From JADMII01 sp036278595 (GTDB lineage: Bacteria > Chloroflexota > Dehalococcoidia > DSTF01 > JACRBR01): a DNA stretch of 30,818 bases. Each line of letters begins with the position of its first letter. Position 1 is the first letter of the stretch. A program made the position numbers and the translations under genes. The notes below the pieces were generated by a model. It was not told the DNA's origin. It worked only from the letters and a program-made list of their open reading frames with translations, and did not search any database. Below, piece by piece: positions 23,382 to 30,818 of this stretch. The stretch is taken from positions 1 through 30,818 of the forward strand of contig DASUKS010000108.1 in assembly GCA_036278595.1 (NCBI GenBank), given 5' to 3'.

Positions 23382-25097
23382 GTGTTCACACTGACGGGTA
23401 GGATGACCCACCGGCTGCTCACACTCGCTGCGGTCTTCACGATCGCGGCCGTCGCGCTCGTCGCGCGCGTCGCCTACATCCAGCTCGTCAACGACGGCCA
23501 CTACAAGGCCGAAGCCAAGGACGAGCACTACGGACAGCAGGTCGTGCGCGCGCCCCGCGGCGCCATTCTCGACCGCAGCGGCTTCCCGCTCGCCACCACC
23601 GTCGACGCCTACGACGTCTACATCAACCGCCCCGACTGGAAGGAAGATGCGCCGGCGCTCGCCGCCGCCGCCGTCATCGCGCCGATCATCGGCCGCGAGC
23701 CCGGCGATCTCATCACCGAGGTCCGAAAGGAGGACGTCGGCCTCTACCTCGCCTACAGCGGCCTCGCGTTCGACAAGGGCAACCTGCTGCAGTCGCGGAA
23801 TCCCGTCGGCCTCCGCCTCGTGCTCACCACCCGCCGCTCCTACCCGGAGGGCGACCTCGCGTCCAACCTGCTCGGGTTCGTCGGCCGCGATCACACCGGC
23901 CTCACCGGCATCGAATCCGACTTCGACCAGCAGCTCGGCGGCGTGCCCGGCACGATCTACTTCGAGCGCGATAGCATCGGCAACCGCCTCTCGATCGGCA
24001 GCGAGCGCACGGGGCAGAAGCCGCAGCCCGGCGGCAACGTGAAGCTCACCATCGACCGCTACATCCAGGGGCTCGTGGAGAACGAGCTCGAGACGCAGAT
24101 CGCGAAGACCGGTGCGCTCGGCGGCACGATCATCGTCATGGACCCGAAGACCGGCGCCGTCTACGCGATGGCGAGCCGCCCCACTTTCAAGCTCTCGCAG
24201 CTTGATCTCAACAACCCGAACCTGGCGCTCTTCCGCAATCGCGCCGTCACCGATGTCTATGAGCCCGGCTCGGTCTTCAAGCTCCTCACGGCCGCCACGG
24301 CGATCGACCTCGGCCTCGTCACGCCGAACAGCACGTACTTCGATACCGGCTACGCGCAGATTGGCAGCTCGACGATCCGCAACTGGGACTACAGCGCCAA
24401 CGGCACCACCACCGTCACGCAGATCCTGCAACGAAGTCTCAATACGGGCGCCGTGTGGATGAGCGGCCTGATCGGCCCCGATAACTTCTACGACTCCGTC
24501 AAGAAGTTCGGGATCGGTACCGCCACGCATATCGGGCTCGGCGGCGAGCCCGATGGCCTCGTGCGCACAAACGAGGATCCGAACTGGTCGCAGGTCGACC
24601 TCGCGACCAACAGCTTCGGCCAGGGCATCGCCGCGACGCCCATCCAGGTGATCACGGCGATCAGCTCGCTCGTCAACGGCGGAAAGCTCATGCGCCCGTA
24701 CATCGTCCAGGAGATCGATACGCCGCAGGGCGCGCGGACGTTCGACCCGGTCGAGGTGCGCCAGACGGTGAAGCCGGATACCGCTGCCACCATGGTCTAT
24801 ATGATGAACCAGGTCGTCGAGGGCGTCCCGGGCGAGCTGGCCAACATCTCCGATTACCACGTCGGCGGCAAAACCGGCACGACGACCGGCGCGACGCTCG
24901 CGGACGGCGCTGTGCACAACGGCAACATCGCCTCCTTCGTCGGCTTCGCGCCGCTCGACGACCCGAAGATGATCATGCTCGTGAAGCTCGACTACAGGGA
25001 CGACGTGCTCGGCGGCGAGGTTGCCGCCCCCGTCTTCCACGACCTCGCCCCCGCGATCCTGGGCTACCTCGGCGTACCGCCGGACAAGAACCAGTAG
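23382..25097 (+). CDS. ftsI: Septal penicillin-binding protein FtsI (PBP3)
   Basis: A 571-residue class B penicillin-binding protein that crosslinks septal peptidoglycan with FtsW. One membrane helix (about 11-31), then a pedestal domain with RAPRGAILDRSGFPLA (56-71), then the transpeptidase domain: EPGSVFKLLTA with Ser297 and Lys300, SLN at 352-354, and GGKTGTTTG with KTG at 497-499. The GTG at 23382 with GAGGGGG just upstream gives a complete anchor. No C-terminal PASTA domains are present. It follows ftsL by 33 bases and is followed by murF after 87 bases. murE, which often comes next, is absent here. Confidence 0.94.
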   Translation: MFTLTGRMTHRLLTLAAVFTIAAVALVARVAYIQLVNDGHYKAEAKDEHYGQQVVRAPRGAILDRSGFPLATTVDAYDVYINRPDWKEDAPALAAAAVIAPIIGREPGDLITEVRKEDVGLYLAYSGLAFDKGNLLQSRNPVGLRLVLTTRRSYPEGDLASNLLGFVGRDHTGLTGIESDFDQQLGGVPGTIYFERDSIGNRLSIGSERTGQKPQPGGNVKLTIDRYIQGLVENELETQIAKTGALGGTIIVMDPKTGAVYAMASRPTFKLSQLDLNNPNLALFRNRAVTDVYEPGSVFKLLTAATAIDLGLVTPNSTYFDTGYAQIGSSTIRNWDYSANGTTTVTQILQRSLNTGAVWMSGLIGPDNFYDSVKKFGIGTATHIGLGGEPDGLVRTNEDPNWSQVDLATNSFGQGIAATPIQVITAISSLVNGGKLMRPYIVQEIDTPQGARTFDPVEVRQTVKPDTAATMVYMMNQVVEGVPGELANISDYHVGGKTGTTTGATLADGAVHNGNIASFVGFAPLDDPKMIMLVKLDYRDDVLGGEVAAPVFHDLAPAILGYLGVPPDKNQ

Positions 25098-25184
25098 CCC
25101 ATCGAACGCACCCGCGCGCGACGACAACCGCGCGCTGTTACATAGTGTGGGATAGCCGGCAGTCTGAGGCAGGACAGTCCGCGC

Positions 25185-26546
25185 ATGATCACTGCGAATG
25201 AATTGGCGACTTCGCTGCGGCCGCACCTCGTGCAGCCGCCCGCCGTCGGCCCCCTACGGTTCCGCCACGCCGCGGTCGATTCGCGCAAGGCCGGCCGCGG
25301 CGATCTCTTCGTCGCCTTGCCCGGCGAGCACGCCGACGGCCACGACTTCGTCGCCGATGCCGCCCGCCGCGGCGCAACCGGCGCGCTCGTCGCCCACCCG
25401 GTGCCCGTCGAGATCGCCCAGTACGTCGTGCGCGACCCGCTCGCCGCGCTGCAGACGCTCGCACTCGACCGCCGCGCGTCGAACCCCAAGCTCAAGGTCA
25501 TCGGCATCACCGGCAGCGTCGGCAAGACGACGACGAAGGAGATCGTCGCCGCCGTCCTCTCGAGCAAGTACCCGGTGCTCAAGAACGAAGGCAACCTCAA
25601 CAGCGAGATCGGCCTGCCGCTCGTTCTCCTCGAACTCACGAAGCGCCACCGCCGCGCCGTGCTTGAGATGGGCATGTGGGCCGAAGGCGAGATGGCGCTC
25701 CTCTGCCGCATTGCGCAGCCCGACATCGGCGTCGTCACCATGGTCGGCCCCGTGCACATGGAGCGCCTCGGCTCCATCGAGGCGATCGCTCAGGAGAAGG
25801 GCGTCCTCCCCGCGTCGCTTCCGCCCGAGGGCGTCGCCGTCCTCAACGCCGACGACGCGCGCGTCGCCGCGATGGCCGATCGCACGCAGGCGAATGTCAT
25901 CACGTACGGCCTCGCGCCGGATGCCGACGTGCGCGCGGAGGAGATCGAGAGCCACGGCCTCAACGGCGTCAGTTTCACGCTCGCGCACGCCGGCGCGCGC
26001 GAGCACGTCTACTCGCACCTCCCCGGCCGCGCGATGGTCCACAACGCGCTCGCCGCCGCAGCCGTGGGCCTCGTCGATGGCCTCACGATCGCCGATGTCG
26101 CCGCCGCGCTCACGGCCGCGCCCGCCCGCGTCCGCTTCCACTCCCGCCGCGGCCCCAACGGCTCGCTGATCATCGACGATGCCTACAACGCCAGTCCGGC
26201 CTCCGTGCTCGCCGCGCTCGACCTCCTCGGCGAGATGCCGGGGCGCAAGATCGCCGTGCTCGGCGACATGCGCGAGCTCGGAGCCGCCGAGACGCAGGGA
26301 CACCGCGACGTTGGTGCCCGCGCGGCCGCGGTCGCCGACACCGTCGTCGGCGTCGGCACGCTCGGCCGCATCATCGCCGAGACGGCACGCCACACCGGCC
26401 ATGCCGACGTGCACGCGTTCGCAGACAAGGCGGAGGTCGCGCCGTTCCTGCGCGCGCGTCTGCGCAAAGGCGACGTCGTGCTGCTCAAGGCCTCGCGCGC
26501 CCTCGCGCTCGAGACGGTCGCCGAAGAACTGGGGGAGGAGGAGTAG
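25185..26546 (+). CDS. murF: UDP-MurNAc-tripeptide D-Ala-D-Ala ligase MurF
   Basis: A 453-residue Mur ligase that adds D-Ala-D-Ala to the UDP-MurNAc-tripeptide. The N-terminal domain includes DSRKAGRGDLFVALPGEHADG (32-52). The ATP loop is GITGSVGKTTTKE (107-119), followed by KNEGNLNSEIGLPL and the later DDAYNASPASVLAAL (331-345), both typical of MurF rather than MurE. The KNEGNLN segment and YNASP are the strongest signs. The 87-base gap before it may hold a separate promoter, but none is clear. The stop codon overlaps the mraY GTG by one base. Confidence 0.95.
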   Translation: MITANELATSLRPHLVQPPAVGPLRFRHAAVDSRKAGRGDLFVALPGEHADGHDFVADAARRGATGALVAHPVPVEIAQYVVRDPLAALQTLALDRRASNPKLKVIGITGSVGKTTTKEIVAAVLSSKYPVLKNEGNLNSEIGLPLVLLELTKRHRRAVLEMGMWAEGEMALLCRIAQPDIGVVTMVGPVHMERLGSIEAIAQEKGVLPASLPPEGVAVLNADDARVAAMADRTQANVITYGLAPDADVRAEEIESHGLNGVSFTLAHAGAREHVYSHLPGRAMVHNALAAAAVGLVDGLTIADVAAALTAAPARVRFHSRRGPNGSLIIDDAYNASPASVLAALDLLGEMPGRKIAVLGDMRELGAAETQGHRDVGARAAAVADTVVGVGTLGRIIAETARHTGHADVHAFADKAEVAPFLRARLRKGDVVLLKASRALALETVAEELGEEE

Positions 26547-27517
26547 TGCCGTACGCGCTCTTCACCGGCGCCGCCTGCGCCGTCGCCGCCGCCGTCCTCG
26601 GCCGCCCCGTCATCGACTTCCTGCGCGCGCGGGGGCTCGGCAAATCCATCTCCACCGACGGCCCGGAGAGCCACCTGTCGAAGGCCGGCACGCCCACGAT
26701 GGGCGGCCTCCTCTTCATGCCCATCGCCCTCGCCGCCTCGCTCATCGCCGCCGTCCCGAAAGACCGAGACGTGCTGCTACCCATCTGCGTCGGTATCGTC
26801 CTGACCGCGATCGGGGTCTACGACGACCTGGGCACGCTGCTCGGACGCGAGCAGCGCGAGGCGCACAACCGCATCGACATGGTCCTCAAACTCATCGCCT
26901 TCGCTGCGATCGGCGGCATCTCCGCCTGGCTCCTCTACAGCGTGCTCGATGCCCCGCGTCTGCTGGTCCCCCACTACGGCCAGTACGACATCGGCCCCGT
27001 GTACATCGTGATCGCCATTGCCGTCATCGTCTCGGTCACGAGCGCGGTCGGCGTGACGGACGGCCTCGACATGCTCGAAGGCAGCACCTGCGCCGTCGCG
27101 TTCTCCGCCTTCGGCGCCATCGCCCTCATCCAGCACGACACCGCGCTCGCGACATTCTGCTTCGCCGTCGCCGGTGCGCTCGTCGGCTTCCTCTGGTGGA
27201 ACGCCTACCCCGCCTGCCTTTTTATGGGCGATGCCGGCTCCCTTCCGCTCGGCGCCACGCTCGCCATCGTCGCGCTGATGACCGGCTGGTGGCTGCTCGT
27301 CCCCGTCATTGGCGTCGTCTTCGTCGCGGAGATCCTCTCGGACGTCATCCAGATCGGCTACTTTCGCGCGACCGGCGGCAAGCGATTCTTCCGCATGGCG
27401 CCGCTCCACCATCATTTCGAGAAGCTGGGCTGGCACGAGACTACCGTCACGGTCCGCTTCTTCGTGACAGGCGTCGCGGGCGCGCTCTGCGGCATCGCGC
27501 TCGCGACGCTCCGATGA
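26546..27517 (+). CDS. mraY: Phospho-MurNAc-pentapeptide transferase MraY
   Basis: A 323-residue membrane enzyme that makes lipid I from UDP-MurNAc-pentapeptide and undecaprenyl phosphate. Motifs are AGTPTMGGLLF (47-57), the Asp pair in GVYDDLG (93-94), TDGLDMLEG (171-179), the catalytic FMGDAGSLPLG (Asp229) and the loop PLHHHFEKLGW (286-296). About ten hydrophobic stretches match the family. The motif usually NLTDGLD reads GVTDGLD, a known variant. The GTG start shares a base with the murF TAG and follows a GGAGGAG site. It sits in its usual place between murF and murD. Confidence 0.95.
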   Translation: MPYALFTGAACAVAAAVLGRPVIDFLRARGLGKSISTDGPESHLSKAGTPTMGGLLFMPIALAASLIAAVPKDRDVLLPICVGIVLTAIGVYDDLGTLLGREQREAHNRIDMVLKLIAFAAIGGISAWLLYSVLDAPRLLVPHYGQYDIGPVYIVIAIAVIVSVTSAVGVTDGLDMLEGSTCAVAFSAFGAIALIQHDTALATFCFAVAGALVGFLWWNAYPACLFMGDAGSLPLGATLAIVALMTGWWLLVPVIGVVFVAEILSDVIQIGYFRATGGKRFFRMAPLHHHFEKLGWHETTVTVRFFVTGVAGALCGIALATLR

Positions 27518-27550
27518 GTCAGGGGGTTGACAAGGAAATGTTTAGGTGAT

Positions 27551-28957
27551 ATGACGGGTAAGCGAGATTTCCTGGTGGGGAAACGTGTGGCCGTGATCGG
27601 TCTCGGCATCGAAGGCGTCGACGTTGCCCGCTACGCGGCGGCACGCGGCGCCACCGTCACCGTGATCGACAGCAAGCCCGCATCCGCCCTCACCGCCCGC
27701 CTCCGCGAGCTCGAAGGGCTTCCCATTACCTACCACGTCGGCACGAACGACCCGGTGGCCGTCCTCGCGAGCGAGATCGTGTTCGTCTCGCAGGGTGTGC
27801 CGCTCTCGTCACCCCCGGTCGCCGCTGCGCGCGAGCACGGCATCCCCATCAGCTCGATGACGCGCTGGTTCTTCGAGCACTGCCCCGGCCCGACGATCGG
27901 CATTACGGGCAGCAGCGGCAAGACCACGACGACCAGCCTCGTCGCCGCCATCCTCGAGACCGCCGGCCTGTCCCACATCGTCGGCGGTAACATTGGCGCC
28001 GGCCTGCTCGAACAGCTCGACGGCATGGACGCCGACACGTGGGCCGTCGTGGAGGTGAGCCACACGCAGCTTCAGCTGCTCGATACCAGCCCGAACGTCG
28101 CCGCCGTCCTCAACGTCACCCCGAACCACCTCGACCGTTTCACCTGGGACGACTACCTGGCGCTCAAGCAGCGCCTCGTGCGCTTCCAGACCGCCGACGA
28201 TTATGTCGTGCTCAATCTCGACAACGATGAGTCCGCCGCCATGGCCGAACTCACGCCGGCGACCGTCTGGCACTTCACCACGGGCCCCGCCCTGCCCGGC
28301 AACGGCACATTTATCCGCGACGAAGCCATCTTCCTCCGTCGCGACGCCATCGAGGAGATGCTCCTCCCCCTCACCGACATCCCGCTGCGCGGCTCGCATA
28401 ACGTCCAGAACGTGCTCGCCGCCGCCGCGATCGCATGCATCGCCGGCGCGAACGGTGAGCAGATAGCGAACGCCGTCCGCGCCTTCCGTCCGGTGCCCCA
28501 TCGCCTCGAGTTCGTGCGCGAGGTAGATGGCGTCCGTTACGTCAACGACAGCATCGCCTCGACGCCCGAGCGCGCGCTCGCCGGCATGCGCTCGTTCGTC
28601 GAGCCGCTCGTCCTGCTCCTCGGCGGCAAGGACAAGGACCTGCCGAAGGAAGAACTGGCGCAGGAAGCGCTCCAGCGCTGCTCCGGCATCGTCTTCTTCG
28701 GCGCCGATGGCCCGCTACTCGAAGCCGCGGTCGAAGCTCAGGCCGCGACGGTCGCGCCGGAGGACCGCCCGCAGACCGTGCGCGTCGCCACGCTCGCCGA
28801 AGCGGTACAGGCCGCCCGCACGATGGCCGAAAGCGGCGACATCGTGCTCCTGTCGCCCGCCTGCACCAGCTTCGATGCCTACGCCAACTTCGAGGAGCGC
28901 GGCGAGGAGTTCCGCCGCCTCGTCCGCGAGATGCAGAGCGAAGAGGACAGCGCCTGA
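27551..28957 (+). CDS. murD: UDP-MurNAc-L-Ala:D-Glu ligase MurD
   Basis: A 468-residue Mur ligase that adds D-glutamate. The N-terminal nucleotide-binding domain has VIGLGIEGVDVARYAA (15-30); the ATP loop is GITGSSGKTTTTS (117-129); NVTPNHLDRF (188-197) and Lys206 follow in the central domain; the C-terminal domain has VNDSIASTPERALAGM, LLLGGKDKDLP and LLSPACTSFDAY. The substrate loop usually ESSFQL reads EVSHTQL. The ATG at 27551 is preferred over TTG 27527 because AGGTGAT lies just upstream and the family length fits. A 33-base gap separates it from mraY; the stop overlaps the ftsW ATG. Confidence 0.94.
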   Translation: MTGKRDFLVGKRVAVIGLGIEGVDVARYAAARGATVTVIDSKPASALTARLRELEGLPITYHVGTNDPVAVLASEIVFVSQGVPLSSPPVAAAREHGIPISSMTRWFFEHCPGPTIGITGSSGKTTTTSLVAAILETAGLSHIVGGNIGAGLLEQLDGMDADTWAVVEVSHTQLQLLDTSPNVAAVLNVTPNHLDRFTWDDYLALKQRLVRFQTADDYVVLNLDNDESAAMAELTPATVWHFTTGPALPGNGTFIRDEAIFLRRDAIEEMLLPLTDIPLRGSHNVQNVLAAAAIACIAGANGEQIANAVRAFRPVPHRLEFVREVDGVRYVNDSIASTPERALAGMRSFVEPLVLLLGGKDKDLPKEELAQEALQRCSGIVFFGADGPLLEAAVEAQAATVAPEDRPQTVRVATLAEAVQAARTMAESGDIVLLSPACTSFDAYANFEERGEEFRRLVREMQSEEDSA

Positions 28958-30240
28958 TGGCAGTCACCGCGCACCCTTCGCGCCTCCGCGTCGGCAACCC
29001 CGACTACCTGATCATGGCGTCCGTCGGCGCGCTCGTCGTGCTCGGCTGCCTCGCCGTCTACAGCTCCAGCTTTGCGCTCGGGATCCTCGAGTTCGGCGAT
29101 GCCAACTACTTCGTCTTCCGCCAGGTCTTCTTCGGCGCGGTCGGCGCTGCGGGCATGTTCGTGCTGATGAAGAGCGACTACCGTCAGCTGCGCGTCATCA
29201 GCCCGCTGATCATGCTCGTCGCGATGCTCGGCCTGGTCGCCGTGCTCGTGCCCGGCATCGGCGCGGAGAAGAATGGCGCCTCGCGCTGGATCTCGCTCGG
29301 CGGACCCATCCCGCCGCTGCAGCCGAGCGAGTTCGCGAAGCTCGCGCTCATCATCTACGTCTCCGCCTGGCTCGCCGGCCGCGGCGAGACGGTCAAGACG
29401 TTCTGGAACGGCTTCTTCCCCACAGTCGTGCTCGTCGGAACCGTCGCCGGCCTCGTGATGCTCGAGCCCGACCTCGGCACGACGATCGTCATCGTCCTCA
29501 CGACGATGACGCTTGTCTTCGTCGCCGGCGCCTCGCTCCGGCACATCGTGTCCTTCGCCGCGCTCGGCTCCGGCGTCGCGACGCTGCTGATCCTCAGCGG
29601 CGAGTATCGCGCCGACCGCATCTTCGCCTTCATCGACCCGAACGCCGACCCGAGCGGCAAGGGGTTTCAGACCCTGCAGCTGCTGATCGCGCTCGGCAGC
29701 GGCGGTATCAGGGGTCTCGGCCTCGGCGCCAGCCGCCAGAAGTTCTTCTACGTCCCAGGCGCCCACACCGATGGCATCTTCGCGATCATCGGCGAGGAAC
29801 TGGGCTTCATCGGCTGCGCGCTGGTCATCATCCTCTTCGCCATTCTGTTGATCCGCGGCTTCCGCGTCGTGATCCGGGCGCGCGACGAGTTCGGCTCGCT
29901 GCTCGCGGTCGGCGTCATCTCTTGGATCGGCTACCAGACGCTGATCAACATCGGTGGCATTACCCGCAGCCTGCCGCTCACCGGCATCCCACTCCCGTTC
30001 CTCAGCTATGGCGGGTCGGCGCTTCTCTCGATGCTCGCCGGCATCGGCATCCTTCTCAGCGTGTCGCGCTACGGCGTCGACCCCAAGACCATCACCCGCC
30101 GTACGAAGCCGCGCGACGGCTCGGAGACCATCCTCCAGCCCGCCCGCAAGACGAAGACCACCACCCGGCAGGCGTCTTCGAAGCCGATCCGACGCGCGCA
30201 GAAGGCGCCCGCGTGGCCGCAGCGGAAGGGAGCGCAGTGA
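28957..30240 (+). CDS. ftsW: Septal peptidoglycan glycosyltransferase FtsW
   Basis: A 427-residue SEDS enzyme that polymerises lipid II at the septum with FtsI. Motifs are GASRWISLGGPIPPLQPSEF, LEPDLGTTIVIV, DPSGKGFQTLQLLIALGSGG, the segment HTDGIFAIIGEELGFIG with the conserved Asp, and GIPLPFLSYGGSALL. About ten membrane helices precede a cytoplasmic tail of roughly 55 residues rich in Lys, Arg and Thr (from VDPKTITRRTKPRD). The ATG at 28957 shares a base with the murD stop. The stop overlaps murG as GTGA. It is called FtsW rather than RodA by its place in the division cluster. Confidence 0.94.
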   Translation: MAVTAHPSRLRVGNPDYLIMASVGALVVLGCLAVYSSSFALGILEFGDANYFVFRQVFFGAVGAAGMFVLMKSDYRQLRVISPLIMLVAMLGLVAVLVPGIGAEKNGASRWISLGGPIPPLQPSEFAKLALIIYVSAWLAGRGETVKTFWNGFFPTVVLVGTVAGLVMLEPDLGTTIVIVLTTMTLVFVAGASLRHIVSFAALGSGVATLLILSGEYRADRIFAFIDPNADPSGKGFQTLQLLIALGSGGIRGLGLGASRQKFFYVPGAHTDGIFAIIGEELGFIGCALVIILFAILLIRGFRVVIRARDEFGSLLAVGVISWIGYQTLINIGGITRSLPLTGIPLPFLSYGGSALLSMLAGIGILLSVSRYGVDPKTITRRTKPRDGSETILQPARKTKTTTRQASSKPIRRAQKAPAWPQRKGAQ

Positions 30241-30818
30241 GAGTGCTGTTCGCTGGCGGCGGCACCGGCGGCCATGTCTACCCGAGCCTCGCGGTCGCCC
30301 GCGCGCTCGAGGATCAACTCCGCGCGCGCGGCGAGCCCATCGAGATGCTGTACGTCGGCATCCGCGGTCGCGTCGATGAGCAGATCGTCCCCCGCGAAGG
30401 CATCCCCTTCCGCGCGATCGCGGCGGGCCAGCTGCGCGTCGGCTCCCCGCTCGCCTTCGTGCGGGGCATCGTGCGCCTCGCCCGCGGCGTCGTCCAGTCG
30501 CTCTCGATCGTGCGGAGCTTCCGGCCCGATGCCGTCTTCGCCACCGGCGGCTACGCGAGCGTGCCCGTCGGCGTCGCCGCGCGCGTGCTGCGACGCCCGC
30601 TCGTCGTCTACCTGCCCGATGTCACGCCCGGCTGGGCGGTGCGCCTCCTCTCGCGCCTCGCCACGCGCATGACCACGACGTCCGAAGCCGCGGTCCCCCA
30701 CCTGCCGGCTGGCCGCACATCCGTCGTCGGCTACCCGGTGCGGGCACAGTTCTGGTCGTACGACCGCGCGTCCGCACGCAGGGCGCTCGGCCTGCCGGCC
30801 GGTGCGACGGTGGTGCTC
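30237..30818 (+). CDS. murG: MurG, lipid II GlcNAc transferase (3' end cut off)
   Basis: The first 194 residues of a glycosyltransferase that adds GlcNAc to lipid I to give lipid II; the gene runs past the window edge. It opens VRVLFAGGGTGGHVYPSLAV, the MurG signature, with TGGYASVPVGVAA (103-115) and VVGYPVRAQFW (163-173) further on. The segment that in most MurG reads HEQN before PG is YLPDVTPG here (125-132). GGGAG lies four to five bases before the GTG at 30237, which overlaps the ftsW stop as GTGA; GTG 30243 is a possible alternative. It follows ftsW, as is usual in dcw clusters. Confidence 0.93.
   Translation, partial: MRVLFAGGGTGGHVYPSLAVARALEDQLRARGEPIEMLYVGIRGRVDEQIVPREGIPFRAIAAGQLRVGSPLAFVRGIVRLARGVVQSLSIVRSFRPDAVFATGGYASVPVGVAARVLRRPLVVYLPDVTPGWAVRLLSRLATRMTTTSEAAVPHLPAGRTSVVGYPVRAQFWSYDRASARRALGLPAGATVVL

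Noticed and set aside
25098..25184. Hairpin and promoter between ftsI and murF
   Set aside because: Only a five-base GC stem with a long loop and no matched -35/-10 pair; no feature could be supported.
23133..25226. Long minus-strand reading frame opposite ftsI
   Set aside because: Covers a complete ftsI with all three active-site motifs; the antisense product is compositionally biased toward Arg, Asp and Glu.
27527..27555. TTGACA-17-TATGAC at the murD start, promoter-like
   Set aside because: The start of such a transcript would fall inside the murD coding sequence and miss its ATG; most likely chance, although it could serve only downstream genes.

Overview
The window is a GC-rich bacterial chromosome segment with many GTG and TTG starts and tightly overlapping genes. 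Several traits suggest Chloroflexota: DUF4389 membrane proteins, a GITDGLD-like MraY, a MurG with PD in place of HEQN, and a baeRF-type factor. This assignment is an inference from gene style, not a phylogeny. No rRNA, tRNA, CRISPR array, transposase or phage gene was seen.

Left part (1-4610). A compact minus-strand operon holds a double-DUF4389 protein, a second short DUF4389 protein, a DUF4258 gene broken by one in-frame TAG, and a DUF2283 gene that overlaps it by ATGA. Next come a small plus-strand two-helix membrane protein, a repeat-rich intergenic region with a strong hairpin, and the fatty-acid pair fabD-fabF on the minus strand.

Middle part (4610-14840). A plus-strand chain argF-cdaA-cdaR-der uses four-base GTGA overlaps and is followed by a lipoprotein gene. 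It joins arginine synthesis, c-di-AMP synthesis and ribosome assembly in one transcript. A minus-strand baeRF10/VLRF1-like release-factor relative follows with a small basic partner. Then come a secreted protein of five about 137-residue repeats with exactly four cysteines each, and plsY.

Right part (14834-30818). This is a cell-wall region in two blocks. The minus-strand block is for elongation: mreC, mreD, mrdA (PBP2), rodA and a flippase-like LPG-synthase TM protein. The plus-strand block is a division and cell wall (dcw) cluster: mraZ, rsmH, ftsL, ftsI, murF, mraY, murD, ftsW and murG, which is cut by the window edge. A moaB/mog-type gene lies between the blocks. murE and mreB are absent from the places where they often occur. 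The mraZ promoter carries three TGG boxes at exact 10-base spacing, the expected MraZ operator layout.

At least five copies of a dispersed GGGGCCGGGGGTGAGG-type element, all in one orientation, and short heptamer tandem repeats occupy the intergenic gaps. No clearly new multi-gene system was found. The most unusual items are the broken DUF4258/DUF2283 pair behind DUF4389 genes, the cysteine-rich five-repeat secreted protein, the ornithine carbamoyltransferase with HDLP instead of HCLP, and the composite intergenic repeat.
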